Shown here: piece after piece, positions 35,795 through 45,115 of the stretch
Numbering within the stretch: the stretch's first letter is position 1
How the letters are laid out: each line of letters begins with the position of its first letter
Assembly (NCBI GenBank): GCA_039105265.1
Contig: JAPFFF010000005.1
Span: 7,177,501-7,241,500 of the forward strand
Length of the DNA stretch: 64,000 nt
DNA from: Tritrichomonas musculus
Lineage: Eukaryota; Parabasalia; Tritrichomonadida; Tritrichomonadidae
Direction: 5' to 3'
The notes under the pieces: generated by a model
Database searches by the model: none
What the model saw: the letters and a program-made list of their open reading frames with translations, nothing else
Told to the model about the DNA's origin: nothing
Made by a program: the position numbers and the translations under genes

Positions 35795-38700
35795 ATGTTA
35801 AACATGAACAAGGACATTGAAGATAATTTTTTAGATGCTATTGGAGATGTCTATGCTGATACAAAATCACAGTTTCGTCGTGAATATAATCGACGTGCAA
35901 AACAATACCAAAAGAAAGACAAATTTAAAGAAGAAATGAGGAAGCTCATGATTCCTGCAGGACAAGGTATTGGTTTTGCTACAGACATCAATCAAGATGA
36001 AGATAAGAGGTACGCATTTACGGAAGCACTACGACAGATACATAAAAAGAAAAATGTTGGAAGACCTATTGTTAAAGCAATTGCACTTGATGGAACTTAT
36101 AAGTACTTCACACTCAGTGATAAGCACAACATCGAAAGTACATTAGGTCATATAACAGGAGAACTTGATTTAAGTGAAGACCAATCAGACACTAATCCAT
36201 ATATCTCAAACATGTTCATTCCAGTTCGATATGAGGTACAATTTATTGACATGAACAAAACAAATGATGGTGTTCATTTTAGAACCAAGATGCAAGATAT
36301 GGATACTCATGAAATCTATGATGATGAAGTCGAAATTGATGAAGACTATCGAAATACACCAGAAGGTAGTTTTTTCCCATACATCAATCTATCACCTATA
36401 GACTTATCTACATACCAAATCTTTCATGAGGTAAGGAAAGAGAACTACAGAGATAATTGTTTTGTATATGCTTGTATACAATCAGGTGTGTTCACTGATG
36501 ATGAAATAGATGACTTACGATTTTTTGTTCAAACAAGAGCCATACCTAATAACAAGATAGAAGAAGTAGCTAAAAAGTTCAAGTGCAATTTTAGTATCAT
36601 TAGAATTGTTGAACAACCTGATAAATACAAGTATGAAACAAGAATCAACACCAGAAAGAAAAAATGGTCTGTTGATTTTAAAAGAGAAGTTAACCTGATA
36701 TTGTTCAAAGACCATTATATGCTCAACAGGAAAATACCTTGTACATTATTCTACCTTCAACACTATGAAGAACTTGATAGAACATTTGCATATATGCCTT
36801 TTGACAAAAGATGTATGATAGCAAGATTGGAGAAAAATGGAAAGACTGTCAAAGACTATAAACATGAAGGAATCAAACCAATAACCTTTTTCCAAAAGAT
36901 GTTTGAGTTACATCTATTTGAAGAAATCAAAGCATGCGAAATGGATATTATCAACACAACTGAATATGAACATGTTAATGACTATGTAAGTCTCGAATAT
37001 AATGCAGAACAGAGTACAAGACTCATTGAGAATAATAAAAAGAAACAAAATACATGGTCAAGGATTTATTATAGCGACTTCGAAACAAACTCTACAGTCA
37101 GTCCACATATACCATATCTCAATTGTACTATCTTTCGAGATGGTGCCAACATACATAAAATATCTATTCAAGGTGAAGATTGTGGACAGAAGCTCTTGAA
37201 TTATTTATGGAGTGGCTCATTAACATATTTTCATAACCTCAAGTATGATGCATGTTTTTTCATTAACACACCTGGATGGGATACACAGATAACAGAACGA
37301 AGTGGAACTGTGTTGCAAATCATCATGACATTATTCGAAGAAGGTACAAGGAAAGTCAAAAAGCGATTAACATTCAGGAACTCATATAGTATAATACCTC
37401 AAGCATTAAGTAAATTTGCTACAATGTTCAACCTCAATGTTCACAAGGAAGTCATGGCATATAAGCTATATACACAAGAGAACATTCAAAGAAGAATTGT
37501 TGATGCTACTGAGTTCCAACAGCAATACATCGATGAAAATGCAGATAAGTTATCGAAAGCACAACTTGATGCAAACTGCAAGCAGATTATCGAAAATGCA
37601 AAAATCGCAAATTGCTATAATGATGGCAAAATCGACATCATTAAATATGCCATCTTCTATTGTTTCAAGGACTGTATTGTTTTGATGAAGGGAATGGAAA
37701 AATTTAATGAAGACCTGAAAGCAGTCTTTAAAGAAACAAAGACAGATATGTATGGTGTTCATGATTTTATATCTATAAGTGCTATTGGATACTGCTTTGC
37801 CAAGAAATATGGTTGCTTTGATGGATGTTATGAACTATCAGGTAAGTGTCAAGACTTCATACAACGATGTGTCTCTGGTGGAAGAACAATGACAGCAGGT
37901 AATGAAAAGCAATACATCGAAGGAAAGATACAAGACTTTGATGCAGTTAGCTTATATCCATCTGCAATGTATGTTATGGATGGTATACCATTAGGAAGAC
38001 CTAAAGTAATACCACAAGGTACAACACATGAACAACTTATGCAATATGATACATTCTTTATCGAAGTCAACATCAAGAAACTCGAATGTAAATCAAAAGA
38101 GCCATATAAATTTGGACAAGTATTTACAAGGAATGAAGCAGGTAGTAAAATATTCGGCAATTTCCTTGTTGACCATTATTATATCGATAAAGTAGGTCTC
38201 ATGGACTTGTTCGAATTTTATGATGTTGAATATGAGTTAATACGTGGCTATTACTTTGATGAAGGATTTAACAAGAAAATCAATGAGTTCATTGAGAAGC
38301 TCTTTAATCTCAGGGCAAGTTATAAAAAGCAAAAGAACCCTCTTGAACAAACAATAAAGCTCCTCCTCAACTCCATATATGGCAAGTCAATATTAAAAGC
38401 AACAAAGACTGAAACCAAGACAGTACCAAAAAGCCAACTATACAAGTACCTCTGGAGGAACTACAACTTTATCAAGGAGGTTGTTGAAGATGCTAATATT
38501 GATAAGTGCTATGTCAAGAAGTTGAAACCAATTAATGACCATTTCAACCTACCTCAATTTGGTGCAAGCGTTCTCTCTTGGAGTAAGCACTTAATGAACA
38601 GGGTTATGGCTACAGCTGAGCAAGCAGGTATACCTATCTTTTATCAAGATACTGATAGTATGCATGTACTTGAAAAAGATGTACCAAGGATAGCTGACTT

Positions 38701-39079
38701 ATTCCAGTTCAAGTATCATCAACCTCTTATTGGAAAAAATATGTGTCAGTTTCATAATGACTTTGATGAGTTCGAAGGTAGTCAAGGGGAAATACACTCA
38801 AGAAAACTCATTGCACTTGGTAAAAAGAGCTACCTCGATATCTTGGTTGATGAACAAGGAAATGAAGGATATCATATTAGACTCAAAGGAATTCCAAAAC
38901 AAGTTATTCTCAACAAGTGCAAAAGGATGGATATCTCAGTTGAAGAGCTTTTTGAAAGAATGCATGAAGGAGAAAGTATGACATTTGATTTGTTGGATGG
39001 TTCGAATGCATTCAGGAAGTCAAAGACATTTCAACAAACCAACTTACCTAAATTTGCACGTACTCTTAGGTTTACTTAG
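35795..39079 (+). CDS. Protein-primed family B DNA polymerase
   Basis: 1094 aa. The 3'-5' exonuclease motifs appear as YYSDFETN (~427) and FHNLKYDACFF. The polymerase motifs are DFDAVSLYPS (motif A, ~714), LLLNSIYGKS (motif B) and YQDTDSMHV (motif C, ~951). Insertions in the palm fit the protein-primed subgroup used by polintons and adenoviruses. The N-terminal ~400 residues are extra: DNCFVYACIQSG (~219) and a later LFKDHYMLN (~306) have the Cys and His spacing of an OTU-like fold. It replicates the element from its terminal repeats. Its 3' end overlaps the convergent gene at 39072 by 8 bases. Confidence 0.96.
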   Translation: MLNMNKDIEDNFLDAIGDVYADTKSQFRREYNRRAKQYQKKDKFKEEMRKLMIPAGQGIGFATDINQDEDKRYAFTEALRQIHKKKNVGRPIVKAIALDGTYKYFTLSDKHNIESTLGHITGELDLSEDQSDTNPYISNMFIPVRYEVQFIDMNKTNDGVHFRTKMQDMDTHEIYDDEVEIDEDYRNTPEGSFFPYINLSPIDLSTYQIFHEVRKENYRDNCFVYACIQSGVFTDDEIDDLRFFVQTRAIPNNKIEEVAKKFKCNFSIIRIVEQPDKYKYETRINTRKKKWSVDFKREVNLILFKDHYMLNRKIPCTLFYLQHYEELDRTFAYMPFDKRCMIARLEKNGKTVKDYKHEGIKPITFFQKMFELHLFEEIKACEMDIINTTEYEHVNDYVSLEYNAEQSTRLIENNKKKQNTWSRIYYSDFETNSTVSPHIPYLNCTIFRDGANIHKISIQGEDCGQKLLNYLWSGSLTYFHNLKYDACFFINTPGWDTQITERSGTVLQIIMTLFEEGTRKVKKRLTFRNSYSIIPQALSKFATMFNLNVHKEVMAYKLYTQENIQRRIVDATEFQQQYIDENADKLSKAQLDANCKQIIENAKIANCYNDGKIDIIKYAIFYCFKDCIVLMKGMEKFNEDLKAVFKETKTDMYGVHDFISISAIGYCFAKKYGCFDGCYELSGKCQDFIQRCVSGGRTMTAGNEKQYIEGKIQDFDAVSLYPSAMYVMDGIPLGRPKVIPQGTTHEQLMQYDTFFIEVNIKKLECKSKEPYKFGQVFTRNEAGSKIFGNFLVDHYYIDKVGLMDLFEFYDVEYELIRGYYFDEGFNKKINEFIEKLFNLRASYKKQKNPLEQTIKLLLNSIYGKSILKATKTETKTVPKSQLYKYLWRNYNFIKEVVEDANIDKCYVKKLKPINDHFNLPQFGASVLSWSKHLMNRVMATAEQAGIPIFYQDTDSMHVLEKDVPRIADLFQFKYHQPLIGKNMCQFHNDFDEFEGSQGEIHSRKLIALGKKSYLDILVDEQGNEGYHIRLKGIPKQVILNKCKRMDISVEELFERMHEGESMTFDLLDGSNAFRKSKTFQQTNLPKFARTLRFT

Positions 39080-39812
39080 TTATAACATCATTGATATCAG
39101 TCGAGTTAGATGGTTTAATTTTGATAGTTATGAACAAAGGACTTTTTAACAATATCGGCTGGTATTGAAAATCTACTAAACTTAATTCTAAAAACTTTAA
39201 TGAATCTGTAAATGTTTTTATTTTTAAAGGCTTACCCTCAGTCTCGAAATCATAGATAAGTGGTTTCTTATCTACAGTGAAGGTATTTATTGTACCTATA
39301 ACTGAAGGTGTATATTGCTGTTCACCTATATTCGAGTATATGGCATTACCTTGTAGTGATACTAGATACAACTTAGTATGATTTAATATTGGTATATCTT
39401 TTATTATATAGGTTGTATTAGCAGGTAACTCTAAAGGCAATGGAGTATTATAAAGACCAGTTACTAATGCAGCTCGATGAGTTAAAGACGTAATGGTAGT
39501 CTTCATTGTGGTTTTTATTTGGAATGTTCTTGTTTCTTGTTTATACTCCCATTGAAACCAAGACATTAAATTTAATACCGATTGTAATTCTTTGATTGTA
39601 TAAGAAAATTTAGGAGTTCGAAAATAGGCTTTAATAGGTACTGAATCACTTGACATCTCAATATAATCTTCATCATTGGTTAACAGAATATTACTCAAGG
39701 TGCTTAATGAAGATACATAATACTTGACATATTTACACTTCCAAGGTATATCTAAATTAACTGATACCTTATTATATTCATCTGCATTTGTGCTTTGTAC
39801 TGATACTAGCAT
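39072..39812 (-). CDS. Beta-rich virion protein, possible minor capsid/penton
   Basis: 246 aa, largely beta-strand (YIIKDIPILNHTKLYLVSLQGN, LKFLELSLVDFQYQPILL, LFITIKIKPSN). The closing pattern, a strand ending in L.D..YQP followed by a threonine/isoleucine strand, is like small jelly-roll proteins of polintons and related viruses. The gene lies between polymerase and the fibre-like genes on the opposite strand. It is a rival to 25312 for the penton role; neither is proven. Confidence 0.45.
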   Translation of the reverse strand: MLVSVQSTNADEYNKVSVNLDIPWKCKYVKYYVSSLSTLSNILLTNDEDYIEMSSDSVPIKAYFRTPKFSYTIKELQSVLNLMSWFQWEYKQETRTFQIKTTMKTTITSLTHRAALVTGLYNTPLPLELPANTTYIIKDIPILNHTKLYLVSLQGNAIYSNIGEQQYTPSVIGTINTFTVDKKPLIYDFETEGKPLKIKTFTDSLKFLELSLVDFQYQPILLKSPLFITIKIKPSNSTDINDVITK

Positions 39813-39828
39813 TTTATTATATCCTAAA

Positions 39829-42800
39829 ATGTCAATTAAAGTTTATTCTTTGTTATCAGGAGAAACAGAGAAGCTAAAAGACAAAGACATAGAGATAAGT
39901 GTTAATGATGAAAACAACATCGATATCATAAGAGGTGGAGACCCTAAAGATTATCCAAAATTCAGTTGCTTATATAATAAGGAAGAGATAGACATAAAAT
40001 TGGTTAGTGACTATCTGGATAAAAATGGGCTCGAGTCTTTTGGTGCTCTTAACATTATGGGAGGTAAAGGTATATATACATGGAATACTGATGGTACACT
40101 AACGACAAAAATACAATATTGTGCTAGTCTCAATAAACTATATGAAAGATTAAGAGACAGTGCTAAAAATTTAGAAGTCTTTTTAACCAAAATGAGGGAA
40201 GATGTAGATTCTGGTATTGCACCCGGAGCTACCTTAAAATATTTCACTGGAGAGATAAGTGATAAAGATATAATAGAAGAAGAATATGATGTTAGTACAT
40301 ATAAGAAGTTAATAGAAGCATTAACAGCGAATCAAAAAGGTATGTTAGATGTTATGAATTTAATGATTCAAAATATAGATGAAGTTAATAATGCAATTGT
40401 TCCAAGTATCGATTGGAATACATTAAAGGACTTAAAAATAATTGTCGAACATGTAGATGAAACTACCAAAGCAATTACCTATGGAACAGATACAATAAAA
40501 CCTAAAAACATGGAAACTATAATAAAAGAGTTAAGTACAAGTAATGATAATATATCAAAGTGGATAAAAAATAATACTGTTGATTTTACTGAGATTGAGC
40601 CCATTAAATATGTAGATTTAAAAGTTAATGAAACTACTAATGAAACTATCTTTGATGTCAATGAGACAAAGATAAATAACATGAAAGACTTTGCTGAGAA
40701 AACAAATACAACAGCTGCTAATATTACTAAATGGATAGATGCATTAAATGATCAAACCATAAGTTATGAGACTCTCTTGAACTTAACAGGTGGTAATACT
40801 TCCATGTGCCTAATTAATAAAACAACTGGTGAACCAGAAATACATGAGGTTAAAATAGAAATTGATGAAACACCACCACCTACTCCAACACCTGAGCCAA
40901 CTCCAGACCCTACACCTACACCTACGCCTACTCCAACTGAACCACCAAAAGAGTTAGTTAACAAAGAAGATATGGTTTATGTAATTCCTCCTATTGATGA
41001 ATTAAAGAAACTCGAAGAATATACGATTCCAAAAATAATAGAACCAGAAGTACTCAAATTAACAGTATCCAAGTTTTGGTTATATAGTAAAGAGACAATA
41101 GGATGGATAAAAGACTTATTGTATAATATCATTTCAACTACCCTATCTCTTGCTAAACAGCCTATTAAATTAACTTATAAAACAATTGCTTTTGCGACAA
41201 AAGAATTTATGAAGATTATATATAACTTATTTTATTTTATCTGGTATGGTATTGATAGTATTGTGGATATTGCATATGAAGCTGTTAAAGATAATGAAAA
41301 AGTGGGGGTAATCTTTTATATTGGAGGAGAAGATGCAGATGCTGACTTTAAGGATGTAGATTTGCATCAGGTCATTGATGAGATAAAAGAATTGACACCA
41401 AGACTTAATAACAAAATTGATGAATTAAAGAATGAAGGAATTCGAATGATTAAAATAGCATATAGCTCATTTACATTATTTTGGAGCAACTTATGGCACT
41501 TCATAGTTGATTTTATCATGAACTACCCGAATTTAGTTAATAATATTATACAGATAGGCGGAAATTGGATAGATGCTCAATTTTGGCAATATATAGGAGG
41601 TTATTCTGATTTAATTCTGTATGTTTATGTAATACTTGTATATGCAATCGCTGGGGGTTTAGGCGTTGGGGCATTTTGTTTATGTGTAATTCTAATAGCT
41701 GCCCTTTTCGAACCAATAGGAAGAGGTGCCCAATGGATTTTAAATAAGATTACACGACATCCTCCTGCTCCTCATGCTCGTACACTTGAAGTTGATGATA
41801 ATGACGTTGTTAATACTGATGATGAAAATAGCTTTGATATTGTTGACCCTGATGGAAATAAAATTGTAATTGAGATTGATGATGATATATTAGAAGTATT
41901 TCGAAATCAATATAACTCATTGGTCTCCAAATATCAAACAATCTATGATGTTGTTCCCTCTACTCCATCAACTGACTCCAAGTATTTTACCTTGAAGGAA
42001 TCAGACCAGTTATATTTATATAGACCATCTAAGACGTATGAAGAATCCAATTATTATTGTATGAGATGGGATATAGATAAAGATTATGACATACCACAAA
42101 ATTTAGTATTTAGATTCAAAGACTATCTATTTGGTCATAACTGGGAATTAACATGGGATGGTAAAAATTGGACAGGAAATAATTGTCAAAACATGTGTAC
42201 AGAAAAGATATCATACATGAACACAAATAACGGTGCGCCTGCTTTAACAATCAAACATAACGAAAGAATTGGGAGATGGATAAAAGGAACAATAAAGGAA
42301 GATTTAACAGATGATGATAATTATGCTCATATCTTGAAAGATTATCTTACCAATTGGAGGGTTGTTAAGAAAGATGGAACCATATTAAGTGAAGGAATAA
42401 CTGCAACTTTTGATTCAAGTGGTTCAGGTACTTTTACTCAAGATGGATATAAATATGAACAAGCTAGAATGTATGTTGATGCACCAAGTGGATTAAATGC
42501 AGATGATGGATTATATGTTTATGCTGACCTAAATATTAATGGAAATATAACTGAATTAAAATGGGATTGTCATCCTACTCATTGTATTAATTCAGGTGTT
42601 ATGCATACCTATGGGTCAAATCCTTGTCTCGAATCATTTAATTATCATCGAGAAAAAAGGCATTCCATTAAAATCATTGAAGGATTTAATCATAAGAACA
42701 TTCGAATATATATAGAGAAAGAATTATTTGATTTTGATGTGAAAGTTAATCCATTCGATATAATTATTCAACAACAATTTTATGAAGTAGAGCCAGACCC

Positions 42801-45096
42801 AAGAAAATGCACTACCATATCGACAGATTATAATATTTATTCATCAAAGATTATATGGGCTGATAATATCATGACTATGCGTCGAGACTTAAATGTTGTT
42901 GGTGGAATCACAGATATATTAGCCTATGATTATGCTTTATTGAAACAGACAGTTGATAATCTAGTTGAACAAATGAGAATTCAAGCCATGTATAATGAAT
43001 ATACTGATAGTATTAAACAAGGTGTAGCAGTTGCGAATAGTATATTAAATATTTTAGCATCAACAGTTTGTATTGCAAGTGCCCTTTCAACATTAAATAT
43101 GTCCAATAACTCTGTAACTATTAATACATATCAAACAAGACCTTTCCCAGCAGGTCCAGGAGGAAATGGTGGAGGAGGTGGTGGTGGTGGTGGTGGTTAT
43201 CCAGGTGATGGAGGTAGTGGCTTTCAAGGTAAGTTTTTGGTGAATGTTGATTTGAAGGCTGATAAGATGACTATGGAAAGATTTTTACCAATAACAACAA
43301 CTGTTCAAAATCCTGTTGCTGGAGCTATTTCAACATTCTCAGCTACACAGGTTGTCCTTTCGACAACACATGCACTGACTCAGTTAGGAAATGCTATTGC
43401 TACACTTGGTTCGAATGTCTTACACTTCTTTAGGAATAGACCAGATACAAATGGAACTGAAACATTAAATATTAATTCATCCTCGATTACAATAACTGAT
43501 AATGATACTGATAATGCAACAAATACTATCACAACCACTGAGCAATCATTAGAGAGAACTCATAGAGAAGTTCAGCCACAGGTTGTTACAGATGAAACAG
43601 ATGAGATTCGAACAGATATAACTGTACCACAGACTACAATGACAAATACAGCTTCAACTACGATTGCACTTAGGAATCAAGTTCCTGTTATCAATATATC
43701 TGGAATCCAGTATACCTTAGAAGATATTGCAGATATGACAAGAGAAGAACGAAATGCATTAGTTGCTAGTCATCCTGATATCTTACGTATCCAATATCAT
43801 GGAAGAGAGTGGTTTAATGTGTATGATTTGTTTTATAATGACCAACTCATTATCCATAATAATGTATTTCAACGAAGGACTCTAATAAGACCAGCTGATA
43901 TTGAGATGACAGATAGAATACATAGAGCTACTGATAATAATTGGTCAATAGAATGGGAAGGAACAACATACACAGCGAGAGATATTGAACAATTATCTAT
44001 GCAAGACAGATTAAATTTACCATTTGTACAAAATGGAGATATTGGATTAGAACCTTACTTGAATGACCAAACAATGGAAGCATGGATAAATATTATTGAT
44101 CATAGAGGAGAGACTATTGATCCAATTGTTGCTACTATTGATTATTCAGCACCAACTACAGCAAATATTAGTGGAGGTCAAGTACGATTTGTTGGAATAA
44201 ATTCACAGATAGAAGTCAATGCAAATGGAGTTAGATATCAGCATTATGACCTTGTTGCCACAACAGATACTTGGACAGTACCAGGAACAACACCAGCAAT
44301 AACAGCAAGAATGATAGAACAAATGAGTGATGAACAAAGAGGAGAACTAATGGATAATATTTATTCTCATGGTAATCTTTTAGCTTTTAATGACACATTA
44401 GATGAAACAACTGGTGAAGAAATAACACAAGTACTATATAATGGAAATGTAGTTGCTACAATAGATAGAAGAAGACTACATGTAATTAATATTGTGAATG
44501 GAGTGATAGAAATGTACCAACAAGATGGTGTTATAAGTGCAACTACTCAAGTTATTATGGGAGCAGTAGGTTATGTTGCTAGAAGGTTCTTACATGGTCA
44601 ATGGCAGTTTGTTAGACATCATCCTGGTGATGCAGCAGCTATAGCAGGAGTAGCAGCAGAAGCATATGTAGCAAATAGAATAGGATTATTTAATATTCCA
44701 AGTTGGTTCCGTCGTAATGATAACCCAGAGACATTAGCAGAGGAAGATGTATTAGAAAAGATTCTTGCATGGGCATATCATGAAGAAACAGATGATGAAC
44801 CTGAACTTGAAATAACAATGAAGGATGCTGATAAGATGATGGTTTCATTTGATACATGTATTAATATTGCAAAGACATATCGCGATACTTTAAAGGGTAC
44901 AATAGCATTCATGTGCGAGAAAATCAAAGAGCTTGAAAATAAGTCAAGTACAAAACATCCATTAGAAGATATAGATATGACTGCTTATATTACTAAAGTA
45001 GAAGTGAAGGAAATGATAGACCAGAAGGATGCATATATTGATACTCTTGAGGCAAGACTTGCAGCACTTGAAGCTAAATGTGCTAACATCGAATGA
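39829..45096 (+). CDS. Giant fibre/spike-like structural protein with membrane segment
   Basis: 1755 aa from the ATG at 39829 (MSIKVYSLL), preceded by TCCTAAAATG. Order: helical N-terminal part; PTPDPTPTPTPTPT linker (~350-370); amphipathic helices and a strongly hydrophobic segment at ~595-625 (YVYVILVYAIAGGLGVGAF); a module at ~715-1040 shared with the next gene (LVFRFKDYLFGHNWELTWDG); a Gly-rich linker (~1110); three helix motifs of the form T..DIEQ.S...R..L; and a C-terminal coiled coil (DTLEARLAALEAK). A surface fibre or entry-apparatus protein is likely, but no homologous family is recognised. Confidence 0.7.
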   Translation: MSIKVYSLLSGETEKLKDKDIEISVNDENNIDIIRGGDPKDYPKFSCLYNKEEIDIKLVSDYLDKNGLESFGALNIMGGKGIYTWNTDGTLTTKIQYCASLNKLYERLRDSAKNLEVFLTKMREDVDSGIAPGATLKYFTGEISDKDIIEEEYDVSTYKKLIEALTANQKGMLDVMNLMIQNIDEVNNAIVPSIDWNTLKDLKIIVEHVDETTKAITYGTDTIKPKNMETIIKELSTSNDNISKWIKNNTVDFTEIEPIKYVDLKVNETTNETIFDVNETKINNMKDFAEKTNTTAANITKWIDALNDQTISYETLLNLTGGNTSMCLINKTTGEPEIHEVKIEIDETPPPTPTPEPTPDPTPTPTPTPTEPPKELVNKEDMVYVIPPIDELKKLEEYTIPKIIEPEVLKLTVSKFWLYSKETIGWIKDLLYNIISTTLSLAKQPIKLTYKTIAFATKEFMKIIYNLFYFIWYGIDSIVDIAYEAVKDNEKVGVIFYIGGEDADADFKDVDLHQVIDEIKELTPRLNNKIDELKNEGIRMIKIAYSSFTLFWSNLWHFIVDFIMNYPNLVNNIIQIGGNWIDAQFWQYIGGYSDLILYVYVILVYAIAGGLGVGAFCLCVILIAALFEPIGRGAQWILNKITRHPPAPHARTLEVDDNDVVNTDDENSFDIVDPDGNKIVIEIDDDILEVFRNQYNSLVSKYQTIYDVVPSTPSTDSKYFTLKESDQLYLYRPSKTYEESNYYCMRWDIDKDYDIPQNLVFRFKDYLFGHNWELTWDGKNWTGNNCQNMCTEKISYMNTNNGAPALTIKHNERIGRWIKGTIKEDLTDDDNYAHILKDYLTNWRVVKKDGTILSEGITATFDSSGSGTFTQDGYKYEQARMYVDAPSGLNADDGLYVYADLNINGNITELKWDCHPTHCINSGVMHTYGSNPCLESFNYHREKRHSIKIIEGFNHKNIRIYIEKELFDFDVKVNPFDIIIQQQFYEVEPDPRKCTTISTDYNIYSSKIIWADNIMTMRRDLNVVGGITDILAYDYALLKQTVDNLVEQMRIQAMYNEYTDSIKQGVAVANSILNILASTVCIASALSTLNMSNNSVTINTYQTRPFPAGPGGNGGGGGGGGGGYPGDGGSGFQGKFLVNVDLKADKMTMERFLPITTTVQNPVAGAISTFSATQVVLSTTHALTQLGNAIATLGSNVLHFFRNRPDTNGTETLNINSSSITITDNDTDNATNTITTTEQSLERTHREVQPQVVTDETDEIRTDITVPQTTMTNTASTTIALRNQVPVINISGIQYTLEDIADMTREERNALVASHPDILRIQYHGREWFNVYDLFYNDQLIIHNNVFQRRTLIRPADIEMTDRIHRATDNNWSIEWEGTTYTARDIEQLSMQDRLNLPFVQNGDIGLEPYLNDQTMEAWINIIDHRGETIDPIVATIDYSAPTTANISGGQVRFVGINSQIEVNANGVRYQHYDLVATTDTWTVPGTTPAITARMIEQMSDEQRGELMDNIYSHGNLLAFNDTLDETTGEEITQVLYNGNVVATIDRRRLHVINIVNGVIEMYQQDGVISATTQVIMGAVGYVARRFLHGQWQFVRHHPGDAAAIAGVAAEAYVANRIGLFNIPSWFRRNDNPETLAEEDVLEKILAWAYHEETDDEPELEITMKDADKMMVSFDTCINIAKTYRDTLKGTIAFMCEKIKELENKSSTKHPLEDIDMTAYITKVEVKEMIDQKDAYIDTLEARLAALEAKCANIE

Positions 45097-45115
45097 GAAG
45101 TTTTATTTAACTAAA

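Noticed and set aside
40764-40964. Gly/Val repeat frame on the minus strand
   Set aside because: Complement of the PTPTPT linker of the fibre-like gene.
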